NCBI GenBank assembly: GCA_934591895.1
Contig: CAKTPP010000009.1
Location: 1 to 64,000 of the forward strand
Origin: an uncultured Oscillospiraceae bacterium
GTDB taxonomy: Bacteria; Bacillota; Clostridia; Oscillospirales; Oscillospiraceae
Reading direction: 5' to 3'
DNA length: 64,000 nucleotides
This document shows, one piece after another, positions 26,063 to 33,570 of this stretch (its first letter is position 1; every line of letters starts with the position of its first letter). The notes beneath the pieces are model-generated. The model did no database searches. It saw only the letters and a list, made by a program, of their open reading frames with translations, and had not been told where the DNA came from. A program made the position numbers and the translations under genes.

Positions 26063-26103
26063 CCCCCGCACGCTCCGAACCGGAAGCATGCGGGGGCTTT
26101 TTA
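26063..26103 (-). terminator. Terminator of trpB
   Basis: GAGCCCCCGCA..TGCGGGGGCTTTTT pairs over about 10 bp. It lies 15 bases beyond the trpB stop, between convergent genes, and has a T-run on the plus side. Confidence 0.6.
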
Positions 26104-26117
26104 TGGCTTTGTGTGTT

Positions 26118-27503
26118 TTATTCGTCGAGGCCCGGCACCTGCGGCAAGGATGCAAAGCTCTCGGCCAGCTGTGCGTCGGTGGGAATGAAGTCGCTCATCT
26201 CGCCGTTGTGGAACTTCTCGTAGGCGACCATGTCAAAGTAGCCGGTGCCGGTCAGACCGAAGACGATGGTCTTTTCTTCGCCGGTCTCGCGGCACCTGAC
26301 GGCCTCGTCGATGGCGACGCGGATGGCGTGGCTCGATTCCGGCGCGGGCAGGATGCCCTCGATGCGCGCAAACTGCTCGGCCGCCTCGAACACCTTCGTC
26401 TGCTCAACGGCGCGCGCCTCCATATAGCCGTCGTGGTACAGCTGCGAGAGGACGGGGCTCATGCCGTGGTAGCGCAGACCGCCGGCGTGGTTCGGCGAGG
26501 GGATGAAGCCGCTGCCGAGCGTGTACATCTTGGCCAGCGGGCAGACCTTGCCGGTGTCGCAGAAATCGTAGGCAAATTTTCCGCGCGTGAAGCTCGGGCA
26601 GGAGGCGGGCTCGACGGCGATGAACTGATAGTCGCGCTCGCCGCGCAGCTTTTCGCCCATGAACGGGGAGATGAGGCCGCCGAGGTTGCTGCCGCCGCCG
26701 GCGCAGCCGATGATGATGTCCGGCACGACACCGTATTTGTCGAGCGCCGCTTTGGTCTCCAGACCGATGACCGACTGGTGCAGCAGCACCTGATTGAGCA
26801 CGCTGCCGAGCACATAGCGGTAGCCGGGGGTCGAGGCGGCGACCTCGACGGCCTCGCTGATCGCGCAGCCGAGCGAGCCGGTCGTGCCGGGGTGCTCGGC
26901 AAGGATGCGCCGGCCGATCTCCGTCTCCGTGGACGGGCTCGGCGTCACGGACGCGCCGTAGGTGCGCATCACCTCGCGGCGGAAGGGCTTTTGCTCATAC
27001 GAGCACTTGACCATGTATACCTTGCAGTCGAGCCCCAGATAGGCGCAGGCCATCGACAGAGCCGTGCCCCACTGACCGGCGCCGGTCTCGGTCGTGACGC
27101 CGCGCAGCCCCTGCTGCTTGGCATAGTACGCCTGCGCGATGGCGGAGTTGAGCTTGTGCGAGCCGGAGGTGTTGTTGCCCTCAAACTTGTAGTAGATCTT
27201 CGCCGGGGTCTGCAGCTGCTTTTCCAGACAGTAGGCGCGCACAAGCGGCGACGGGCGGTACATCTTATAAAAGTCGCGGATCTCGTCCGGGATGGGGATC
27301 TCACGGTCGTCGTTGTCGAGCTCCTGACGGATCAGCTCGTCGCAGAATACGGGGCGCAGGTCGTCGAACGTCATCGGCGCGCCGGTGGCGGGATTGCGCA
27401 GCGGCGCGGGCTTGACCTTCATGTCCGCGCGGACGTTATACCATGCGCGCGGCATTTCGTCTTCGTTGAGGTAGATCTTGTAGGGGATGTTTTCGCTTGC
27501 CAT
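26118..27503 (-). CDS. trpB: Tryptophan synthase beta chain, TrpB2 type
   Basis: A 461-residue PLP enzyme of the long TrpB2 group (classical TrpB is about 400 residues). It joins serine and indole to form tryptophan. It has an N-terminal extension (YLNEDEMPRAWYNVRADM), the PLP-lysine motif NNTSGSHKLNSA (Lys117), TTETGAGQWGTALS, and the phosphate-binding glycine loop GCAGGGSNLGG. TrpB2 enzymes often work without TrpA, salvaging free indole. Consistent with this, no trpA or other trp gene is adjacent. ATG 27503 has a GGAGC-type site in the expected place. A T-box leader with a UGG specifier precedes it, so it should be induced when uncharged tRNA-Trp accumulates. Confidence 0.93.
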   Translation of the reverse strand: MASENIPYKIYLNEDEMPRAWYNVRADMKVKPAPLRNPATGAPMTFDDLRPVFCDELIRQELDNDDREIPIPDEIRDFYKMYRPSPLVRAYCLEKQLQTPAKIYYKFEGNNTSGSHKLNSAIAQAYYAKQQGLRGVTTETGAGQWGTALSMACAYLGLDCKVYMVKCSYEQKPFRREVMRTYGASVTPSPSTETEIGRRILAEHPGTTGSLGCAISEAVEVAASTPGYRYVLGSVLNQVLLHQSVIGLETKAALDKYGVVPDIIIGCAGGGSNLGGLISPFMGEKLRGERDYQFIAVEPASCPSFTRGKFAYDFCDTGKVCPLAKMYTLGSGFIPSPNHAGGLRYHGMSPVLSQLYHDGYMEARAVEQTKVFEAAEQFARIEGILPAPESSHAIRVAIDEAVRCRETGEEKTIVFGLTGTGYFDMVAYEKFHNGEMSDFIPTDAQLAESFASLPQVPGLDE

Positions 27504-27529
27504 GATGTCTGCTCCTTTCGGCGGGGCCT

Positions 27530-27849
27530 TTCCGGGCAAGAAAAAACGACCCTTGTCCATGAAAGACCAATACGGAATTGATCTTTGGGACAAAAGTCGG
27601 AAAACTTCTGCGGTGCCACCCAAATTGGCGCGGTGCGCCCACTCAGCGACGTGCCATCACACGCCTTTCCATGGTAACGGGGGAAAAGCCCGTCGGACTT
27701 TACCGCCTCACGGCGTCTCGTCCGCCCTCCGCAGTCCATTCGGCAAGGTCGTCTCTGCTGCGCTCGCACCGGCCGGCAGCTCTCTGGGAAAGACGCAAAC
27801 CCTCGCTTACTCCTCTGCTTCTGTGGTTTGCTGCTTTGAACTTGGCGCA
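27530..27849 (-). ncRNA. T-box riboswitch (tRNA-Trp) controlling trpB
   Basis: On the minus strand the leader has a stem I region with AGAGAGCTGCCGGCCGGTG and a specifier-loop context GAA-UGG-AC (the UGG is complementary to plus-strand 27736-27738). The T-box sequence GGGTGGCACCGCAG is complementary to plus 27619-27632. A terminator follows: CGACTTTTGTCC pairs with GGACAAGGGTCG and is followed by T6 (about 27538-27600). UGG is the tryptophan codon, matching the gene. Uncharged tRNA-Trp should stabilise the antiterminator and allow transcription of trpB. Confidence 0.92.
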
Positions 27850-27879
27850 AGCATACGCCTCAGACGCGCCGTTTGTCAA
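27850..27879 (-). promoter_or_regulatory. Promoter of the T-box-trpB transcript
   Basis: On the minus strand TTGACA (27874-27879), 18 bases, TATGCT (27850-27855), placed just ahead of the T-box stem I. Confidence 0.8.
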
Positions 27880-27995
27880 GCACCCCGCTGCACTTTTTCC
27901 GCTTTCCACAAACGCAGCGCGCCGCGCGGCGGATTCATTAGCTATTTAAACACAAAAAGACAGGAAGCGTTTGAAAATTCAGGTACAACTCACAC

Positions 27996-28024
27996 TTTAC
28001 ATTCGTAAAACGGCGGCATATACT
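27996..28024 (+). promoter_or_regulatory. Promoter of the tandem Cys4 protein gene
   Basis: TTTACA (27996-28001), 17 bases, TATACT (28019-28024). Confidence 0.75.
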
Positions 28025-28078
28025 GAAGCCATCCCGGAGTGGGTTCGGGTTCGGCAACCAGAGAATGGAGGGATCACC

Positions 28079-28408
28079 GTGACGGAAAACAAGACATTAT
28101 GTATTGCCTGCAAGTACAAATTCCATGATCGGGCTCTGCAGCCGTGCGCAGACTGTCTGCGCAGCACGCAGCTGGTGCAGCAGGGTGTCGACCGGTATCA
28201 GCGCGCGGCGCAGCCGCAGCAGCCGCCGGCCGTTCCGGAGACGCGCAAGGCGCATCCGGCGGCCAACACGCTGTGCTTTGCCTGTAAGTATATGTACTGT
28301 GACTGGGACACGGAGCCGTGCCTGACGTGCCTGCGCCACACGCTGGCGGAGGCGGGACAGGCGGACGCCTTCGAGCCGGAGCACACGGGAAAAGACAGCG
28401 TTTTATGA
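28079..28408 (+). CDS. Small protein with two tandem Cys4 (zinc-ribbon-like) motifs
   Basis: A 109-residue protein of unknown function. It consists of two copies of the same module, CIACKYKFHDRALQPCADCLR (about 7-27) and CFACKYMYCDWDTEPCLTCLR (about 64-84), joined by a Gln/Pro-rich linker. Each module has the pattern C-x2-C-K-Y-x(n)-P-C-x2-C-L-R, a likely structural zinc site. GTG 28079 is preferred: it has GGAGGG upstream, a consensus-like promoter lies 55 bases before it, and the longer frame upstream reads through that promoter. It could be a nucleic-acid or protein-binding adaptor. The internal duplication is the notable point. Confidence 0.65.
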   Translation: MTENKTLCIACKYKFHDRALQPCADCLRSTQLVQQGVDRYQRAAQPQQPPAVPETRKAHPAANTLCFACKYMYCDWDTEPCLTCLRHTLAEAGQADAFEPEHTGKDSVL

Positions 28409-28460
28409 ATTTCGCTAAATATATCGATTAAGAAAACAAATAGTTTGGCGGTTATCGCCG

Positions 28461-28490
28461 TTGATTTCTGCGTGCGATTTCCCCTATAAT
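28461..28490 (+). promoter_or_regulatory. Promoter of the liv operon
   Basis: TTGATT (28461-28466), 18 bases, TATAAT (28485-28490), which puts the transcript start near 28497. Confidence 0.75.
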
Positions 28491-28499
28491 AAGAGCGTG

Positions 28500-28549
28500 C
28501 AAGGGAGCACATCTTCGAACAGAAGTTGTGCGCCCTTGTCTTTTTTTTA
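28500..28549 (+). terminator. Intrinsic terminator in the liv leader (possible attenuator)
   Basis: A 17-position stem with two mismatches (CAAGGG-A-GCACA-T-CTTC pairing with GAAG-T-TGTGC-G-CCCTTG), a GAACA loop and a run of eight Ts after one C. It begins within a few bases of the predicted transcript start and lies 90 bases upstream of livK. Confidence 0.8.
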
Positions 28550-28637
28550 TTTCCTTCGCCCACAAAAAACGGAAAAAACACAAAAAACGGAACTGGACCC
28601 ACCGGGCGGGCGAACATTCAGACAGGAGGATATGAAC

Positions 28638-29822
28638 ATGAAACTGAAACGATTGACTGCACTGCTTCTCTCCGTCATGCTGGTGCTCTCGCTGGCAGCG
28701 TGCGGAGGCGGAAAAGACACCAAGGATGATTCTGCCGGCGGCGATCTGTCGGGCAAAGAGATCATTATCGGCAATATTACCCCGGTGACCGGCGCACAGG
28801 CGGCCTACGGCCTGGCCATCACGAATTCCATCCAGATGGCGATCGATGAGATCAACGCCGACGGCGGCATCCTCGGCGCGACCGTGAAGCTCTCCACCAA
28901 GGACGATCAGGGCACGCCGGCAGAGGCGGTCTCGGGCTTCAACTCGCTGCTCAGCGAGGGTGCTGCGGCGATCATCGGCGCGACGCTCTCGAGCTGCACG
29001 TCCGCGATCACGAGTCTGGCCGACGATGAGGGCATCGTGCTCGTCACGCCGAGCTCCACGGCAGACTCCATCACCACCAAGGACGACTACGTGTTCCGTT
29101 CCTGCTTCAAGGACAGCTTCCAGGGCGAGATGGTCGCGGCCTACGCCAAGGATCAGGGCTGGACAAAGGCCGCCGTGCTGTACGCGACCGGCGACACCTA
29201 CTCCTCCGGCCTGCACGACTCGTTTGTGAAGGCGGCCGAGAAATACGGCATCGAGATCGTCTGCGAGCAGTCCTCGTCCGACACCGGCGCCGTGGACTTC
29301 TCCTCGCAGCTGGCGACCATCGCCGCCTCCGGCGCGGACATGCTCTTTGCCCCGTACTACTACGATGCGGTCGGCCCGAAAATCATCCCGCAGGCACGTG
29401 AGGCCGGCTTCAAGGGCGCGATCCTCGGCTGCGACGGCTTTGACGGTACGCAGGACTACACCACCGGCGACCTGAGCGCTTACGAGAATGTCTACTTCAC
29501 CAACCACTACTCTCCGGAGGACAGCTCCGAGATCGTGCAGTCCTACGTCAAGAACTACACGGAAAAGTACGGCTCGGAATCCATGAACGCCCTCGGCGCT
29601 CTGGCGTATGACGCCATGTACATGGTCAAGCAGGCCATTGAGAAGGCCGGCAGCATCGACCACGAGGCCATCCGCGACGCGATGAGCGGCATGCACTATG
29701 TCGGCGTCACCGGCGACATGACCCTTGACGAGACCGGCACGCCGGAAAAGAGCGTGGCTATCCTGACCTTCACGCCCTCTGACGGCAAGCTCGTGCAGAA
29801 GTTCGTCAAGACGCAGAGCTGA
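28638..29822 (+). CDS. livK: Branched-chain amino acid ABC transporter, substrate-binding lipoprotein
   Basis: A 394-residue type I periplasmic-binding-fold protein. A lipoprotein signal (LLLSVMLVLSLAACGGG) places the lipidated Cys on the membrane surface. The mature protein starts IIIGNITPVTGAQAAYG, a Leu/Ile/Val-binding family signature, and has both lobes. ATG 28638 is chosen, 8 bases after AGGAGG; ATG 28632 is too close to it. It is the first gene of livKHMGF, with a terminator-like hairpin in the leader and a perfect hairpin between it and livH, which fits the usual excess of binding protein over permease. Substrate specificity within hydrophobic amino acids or related amides is inferred. 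Confidence 0.92.
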   Translation: MKLKRLTALLLSVMLVLSLAACGGGKDTKDDSAGGDLSGKEIIIGNITPVTGAQAAYGLAITNSIQMAIDEINADGGILGATVKLSTKDDQGTPAEAVSGFNSLLSEGAAAIIGATLSSCTSAITSLADDEGIVLVTPSSTADSITTKDDYVFRSCFKDSFQGEMVAAYAKDQGWTKAAVLYATGDTYSSGLHDSFVKAAEKYGIEIVCEQSSSDTGAVDFSSQLATIAASGADMLFAPYYYDAVGPKIIPQAREAGFKGAILGCDGFDGTQDYTTGDLSAYENVYFTNHYSPEDSSEIVQSYVKNYTEKYGSESMNALGALAYDAMYMVKQAIEKAGSIDHEAIRDAMSGMHYVGVTGDMTLDETGTPEKSVAILTFTPSDGKLVQKFVKTQS

Positions 29823-29875
29823 CACGTCCCCGGCAATACAGCCGGAACCGGACGCGCTCCAGAGCAATGACCTTT

Positions 29876-29905
29876 GCGCGAAAGCGCCGACCGGCGCTTT
29901 CGCGC
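29876..29905 (+). other. Perfect intercistronic hairpin between livK and livH
   Basis: A 14-bp perfect stem (GCGCGAAAGCGCCG / CGGCGCTTTCGCGC) with a two-base loop in the 138-base gap between livK and livH, with no T-run. Such hairpins usually protect the 3' end of the binding-protein mRNA or reduce read-through into the permease genes. Confidence 0.8.
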
Positions 29906-29960
29906 ACGAATATTCCGGCGCGGCTGACCTGCGCAAAAACCGGAAAGGCAGGGAGAGAAT

Positions 29961-30863
29961 ATGACTGACTTTTTACAGCAACTCATCATCGGGCTGCGCC
30001 TCGGCAGCGTCTATGCGCTCGTGGCGCTCGGCTACACGATGGTTTACGGCATCATCCGACTCATCAACTTTGCGCACGGCGACTTCATCATGGTCGGCGG
30101 CTATACGCTGTATTTCACCGTGCCGATCCTGCTGCACAGCATGGGGCTGCCGGCGTGGACGGGGGTGCTTGCGGCGGTCGTGATCTGCGCGCTCGTGGGC
30201 GTTGTGGTCGAGCTGGTGGCTTACCGGCCCGTGCGGCGCAAGGGCACGAGCATGTCGGCGCTCATCACGGCCATTGCCATGAGCCTGCTGCTGGAAAACC
30301 TCGCGCAGGCCATCCCGGCCATGGGACCGAACCCGCGCGTGATCTCCGACGAGATCTTCAGCACGGCGCCGATCTCCATCGGCGGCGTGTCGGTGAACAT
30401 GGCAGCCGTCGTCACGATCGTCATCGCAGCCATCGTTATGGCGGCGCTGCAGCTGTTCGTGCAGAAGACGAAGCTCGGCCGCGCCATGCGCGCCGTGTCC
30501 GAGAACAAGGAGGCGTCCACGCTCGTGGGCATCAACGTCAACCGCACGATCGTGACGACGTTTGCCATCGGCTCGGGGCTTGCGGCGGTCGCTGCGCTGA
30601 TGTACTGCGCGCAGTACCACACCGTGACGACAACGATGGGCTCCATGCTCGGGCTCAAGGCGTTCGTTGCGGCGGTCATGGGCGGCATCGGCCTGATCCC
30701 GGGCGCGATGCTCGGCGGTATCGTCGTCGGCATCATCGAGGCGCTCGTGACGGCCTACATCAGCTCGTCGCTGGCAAACGCCGTGGTGTTTTTGATCCTG
30801 ATCGTGATGCTGCTGGTCAAGCCGGCCGGCATCCTCGGAAAGAATGTAGGTGAGAAGGTATGA
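29961..30863 (+). CDS. livH: Branched-chain amino acid ABC transporter permease LivH
   Basis: A 300-residue integral membrane protein with about eight helices. It begins QQLIIGLRLGSVYALVALGYTMVYGIIRLINFAHGD, the LivH signature, and carries the conserved cytoplasmic 'GRAMRAVSENKEASTLVGINV' loop that contacts the ATPase. ATG 29961 has AGGGAGAG upstream. Its stop overlaps the livM start by four bases (ATGA), so translation is coupled. Confidence 0.95.
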   Translation: MTDFLQQLIIGLRLGSVYALVALGYTMVYGIIRLINFAHGDFIMVGGYTLYFTVPILLHSMGLPAWTGVLAAVVICALVGVVVELVAYRPVRRKGTSMSALITAIAMSLLLENLAQAIPAMGPNPRVISDEIFSTAPISIGGVSVNMAAVVTIVIAAIVMAALQLFVQKTKLGRAMRAVSENKEASTLVGINVNRTIVTTFAIGSGLAAVAALMYCAQYHTVTTTMGSMLGLKAFVAAVMGGIGLIPGAMLGGIVVGIIEALVTAYISSSLANAVVFLILIVMLLVKPAGILGKNVGEKV

Positions 30864-32008
30864 ATACACTGCAAAAAACGAAACTGCGCGGTACCGGCAT
30901 CAACTGCGGTCTGATCGTGCTGCTCTTTGCCGTGGTGCTGCTGCTCGGTCAGGTGCTCCCGGAAAATACTTACCGCCGCGTGCTGGTGCCGATCATCTGG
31001 CAGATGTGTATCTTCATCCTGCTGGGCACATCGCTCAACCTCACGCTCGGCTATCTGGGTCAGCTCACGCTCGGCCACATGGGCTTCGCGGGCGTCGGCG
31101 CGTACACCGCCGCGCTGAGCTCGCTCGCGCTTGAGCGCGCGGGCGTGTTCGAGGCGTCCGAGGCGGCGCCCGGACAACTCATTCTGGTCATCCTCGGCTG
31201 CTGCCTGCTCGGCGCTGTGCTCGCGGGTCTGCTGGGACTGCTCGTGGGCATTCCGGCGCTGCGCCTGCGCGGCGACTATCTGGCCATCGTGACGCTCGGC
31301 TTCGGCCTCATCGTCGAAAACGTCATCGCAAACCTGCCCTTCGCGGGCGGCGACGGTCTGGCGAGCGGCACGGCAAGCTCCTCGCTCTACGCCAACGGTC
31401 TCGGCCTGTCGACCTCGCTGCAGGCAAAGTATGTGTGGCTCGTGCTGGGCATCACCGTTTTGTGCATCGCGATCATGTGCATGTTTATCCGCTCCAAATA
31501 CGGCCGCGCCATCGAGGCCATCCGCGACGATGAGATCGCGGCGGCGGCCTCCGGCGTGAACACGACGTACTACAAGATCCTCACGTTTGTCATCTCGGCG
31601 TTCTTCGCGGGGCTTGCCGGCGGACTGTATGCCACGTGCTTTTCCTCGCTCACGACGGCGAGCTTCACATTCACCAGCGCCTCGATCTGGAATTCGACCT
31701 TTATCGTCGTCATCGTGGTGCTCGGCGGCATGGGCTCGATGACCGGCTCGGTGCTGGCCGCCATTGCCATGTATCTGCTCAATTATGAGATCAAAAACGG
31801 CGCGTGGGTCTCGGCTCTGCCGGGCTTCGTGCAGTCGCTGTTCCAGTTCCCGATGCTGATTTATGCGCTCGTGCTGCTGGTCATCATCATTTTCCGGCCC
31901 AGAGGCATTCTGGGCACATATGAATTCTCGCTCGACCGGCTGCTGTTTGACGGCCGCCTGGCCGAAAAGAAAAAGGCTGCAGCCAGGAAGGGAGGCGCCG
32001 GCGCATGA
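30860..32008 (+). CDS. livM: Branched-chain amino acid ABC transporter permease LivM
   Basis: A 382-residue membrane protein partner of LivH. It contains the family's LGYLGQLTLGHMGFAGVGAY and the ATPase-contact loop GRAIEAIRDDEIAAAASGVN. It ends in FRPRGILGTYEF followed by a lysine-rich tail. It overlaps livH and livG by four bases each (ATGA). Confidence 0.95.
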   Translation: MNTLQKTKLRGTGINCGLIVLLFAVVLLLGQVLPENTYRRVLVPIIWQMCIFILLGTSLNLTLGYLGQLTLGHMGFAGVGAYTAALSSLALERAGVFEASEAAPGQLILVILGCCLLGAVLAGLLGLLVGIPALRLRGDYLAIVTLGFGLIVENVIANLPFAGGDGLASGTASSSLYANGLGLSTSLQAKYVWLVLGITVLCIAIMCMFIRSKYGRAIEAIRDDEIAAAASGVNTTYYKILTFVISAFFAGLAGGLYATCFSSLTTASFTFTSASIWNSTFIVVIVVLGGMGSMTGSVLAAIAMYLLNYEIKNGAWVSALPGFVQSLFQFPMLIYALVLLVIIIFRPRGILGTYEFSLDRLLFDGRLAEKKKAAARKGGAGA

Positions 32009-32805
32009 CCGATACGAGACCAGTGGTGCTCAAGGCGGAGCATCTCGGCATCACCTTCGGCGGCCTGAAGGCGGTGTCGGACTTCAACATGGAGATCCAT
32101 GAGGGCGAGCTCATGGGGCTCATCGGCCCGAACGGCGCCGGCAAGACGACGGTCTTCAACCTGCTCACGGGCGTGTATGTGCCGACGGAGGGCGCGTTTT
32201 ATCTCTGCGGGCAGAAGCTCAACGGCAAGCAGACCTATCAGGTCGTGGAGGCCGGCATTGCCCGCACGTTCCAGAACATCCGCCTGTTCAAGGCCATGAC
32301 CGTGCTCGACAACGTCAAGATCGCCTTCACCAAGGACATTCACTACAACCTTGCCGACAGCCTTCTGCGCACGAAAAAGTACTGGAACGCGGAGCAGGAG
32401 CTGACCGACAGGGCCATGGAATACCTGCGCATCGTCCATCTGGACGACAAGGCCGGACAGCTCGCGTCCAGCCTGCCCTACGGCCAGCAGCGCAAGCTGG
32501 AGATCGCCCGCGCGCTGGCGACGAACATGAAGCTGCTGCTGCTCGACGAGCCGGCGGCCGGCATGAACCCGACCGAGACGGCGGAGCTGCTCTCGTGCAT
32601 CAACACCATCCGCGATACGTTCCATGTGGCCATCCTGCTCATTGAGCACGATATGAGCCTGGTCATGCGCGTCTGCGAGCGCATTCAGGTCATCAGCTTC
32701 GGCCAGACGATCGCTGCCGGACTCCCGTCGGAGGTCGCGAGCAATCAGGAGGTCATCGAGGCGTATCTCGGCGAAGAGGAGGCGGACGACGATGCTGAAG
32801 ATTGA
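32005..32805 (+). CDS. livG: Branched-chain amino acid ABC transporter ATPase LivG
   Basis: A 266-residue ABC ATPase: Walker A GPNGAGKTTVFN, Q-loop FQNIRLF, an ABC signature region of LivG type (SLPYGQQRKLEIARALA), Walker B LLLLDEPAAGMNP and H-loop IEHDM. It pairs with LivF to power LivHM. Its 3' end overlaps livF by 14 bases. The acidic tail EEADDDAED is shared with the overlap region. Confidence 0.95.
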   Translation: MTDTRPVVLKAEHLGITFGGLKAVSDFNMEIHEGELMGLIGPNGAGKTTVFNLLTGVYVPTEGAFYLCGQKLNGKQTYQVVEAGIARTFQNIRLFKAMTVLDNVKIAFTKDIHYNLADSLLRTKKYWNAEQELTDRAMEYLRIVHLDDKAGQLASSLPYGQQRKLEIARALATNMKLLLLDEPAAGMNPTETAELLSCINTIRDTFHVAILLIEHDMSLVMRVCERIQVISFGQTIAAGLPSEVASNQEVIEAYLGEEEADDDAED

Positions 32806-33496
32806 AGATCTGGAGGTGTCCTACGGCGCCGTGCAGGCGCTGCGCGGCATCAGCATGGAGGTCAACGACGGCGAGATCGTCTCGCTCATCGGAGCAAACG
32901 GCGCCGGCAAGACCACCACGCTGCACGCCATCACCGGACTCGCGCCCATCAAGAGCGGCTCGGTGATCTACGACGGGCACGACCTGCGCAGGACGGACCC
33001 CAGCCGCATCGTCACCATGGGGCTCGCGCACGTGCCGGAGGGACGGCAGGTGTTCACGCGCATGACCGTGGCGGAGAACCTTTCCATGGGCGCATATTTC
33101 CGCAAGGACAAAAAGGCGATCGCGGACGACCTCGAGCGGGTCTATGCCCGCTTCCCGCGCCTGAAGGAGCGCGCCAAACAGCTTGCGGGCACGCTCTCCG
33201 GCGGCGAGCAGCAGATGCTGGCCATGGGGCGCGCGATCATGAGCGCGCCGAAGCTCATCGTCATGGACGAGCCGTCGATGGGGCTGTCGCCGGTGCTCGT
33301 GCAGGAGGTGTTTTCCATCATCGGCACGATGCATGAGCTGGGCATCACGATCCTGCTCGTGGAGCAGAACGCAAAGATGGCGCTCGCCATCGCCGACCGC
33401 GCCTATGTGCTCGAAAACGGACGCATCACCATGTCCGGCGGCGCACGCGAGCTGCTGCATGACGACAAGGTCCGCAAGGCCTATCTCGGCGCATGA
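32792..33496 (+). CDS. livF: Branched-chain amino acid ABC transporter ATPase LivF
   Basis: A 234-residue ABC ATPase: Walker A GANGAGKTTTLH, VPEGRQVFTRMTVAENL (LivF hallmark), signature LSGGEQQMLAMGRAIM, Walker B LIVMDEPSMGLSP and H-loop VEQNA. It is the last gene of the operon, closed by a terminator 15 bases downstream. Confidence 0.95.
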   Translation: MLKIEDLEVSYGAVQALRGISMEVNDGEIVSLIGANGAGKTTTLHAITGLAPIKSGSVIYDGHDLRRTDPSRIVTMGLAHVPEGRQVFTRMTVAENLSMGAYFRKDKKAIADDLERVYARFPRLKERAKQLAGTLSGGEQQMLAMGRAIMSAPKLIVMDEPSMGLSPVLVQEVFSIIGTMHELGITILLVEQNAKMALAIADRAYVLENGRITMSGGARELLHDDKVRKAYLGA

Positions 33497-33511
33497 ATAC
33501 AGACAGAAAAA

Positions 33512-33545
33512 GCGCACACGCTCTGCAGAGCGTGTGCGTTTTTTC
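33512..33545 (+). terminator. Terminator of the liv operon
   Basis: A GCGCACACGCTCT / AGAGCGTGTGCG type stem followed by a T6 run. Confidence 0.93.
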
Positions 33546-33570
33546 TGCGCCGGAAGCAGTGGCGGGCGCG

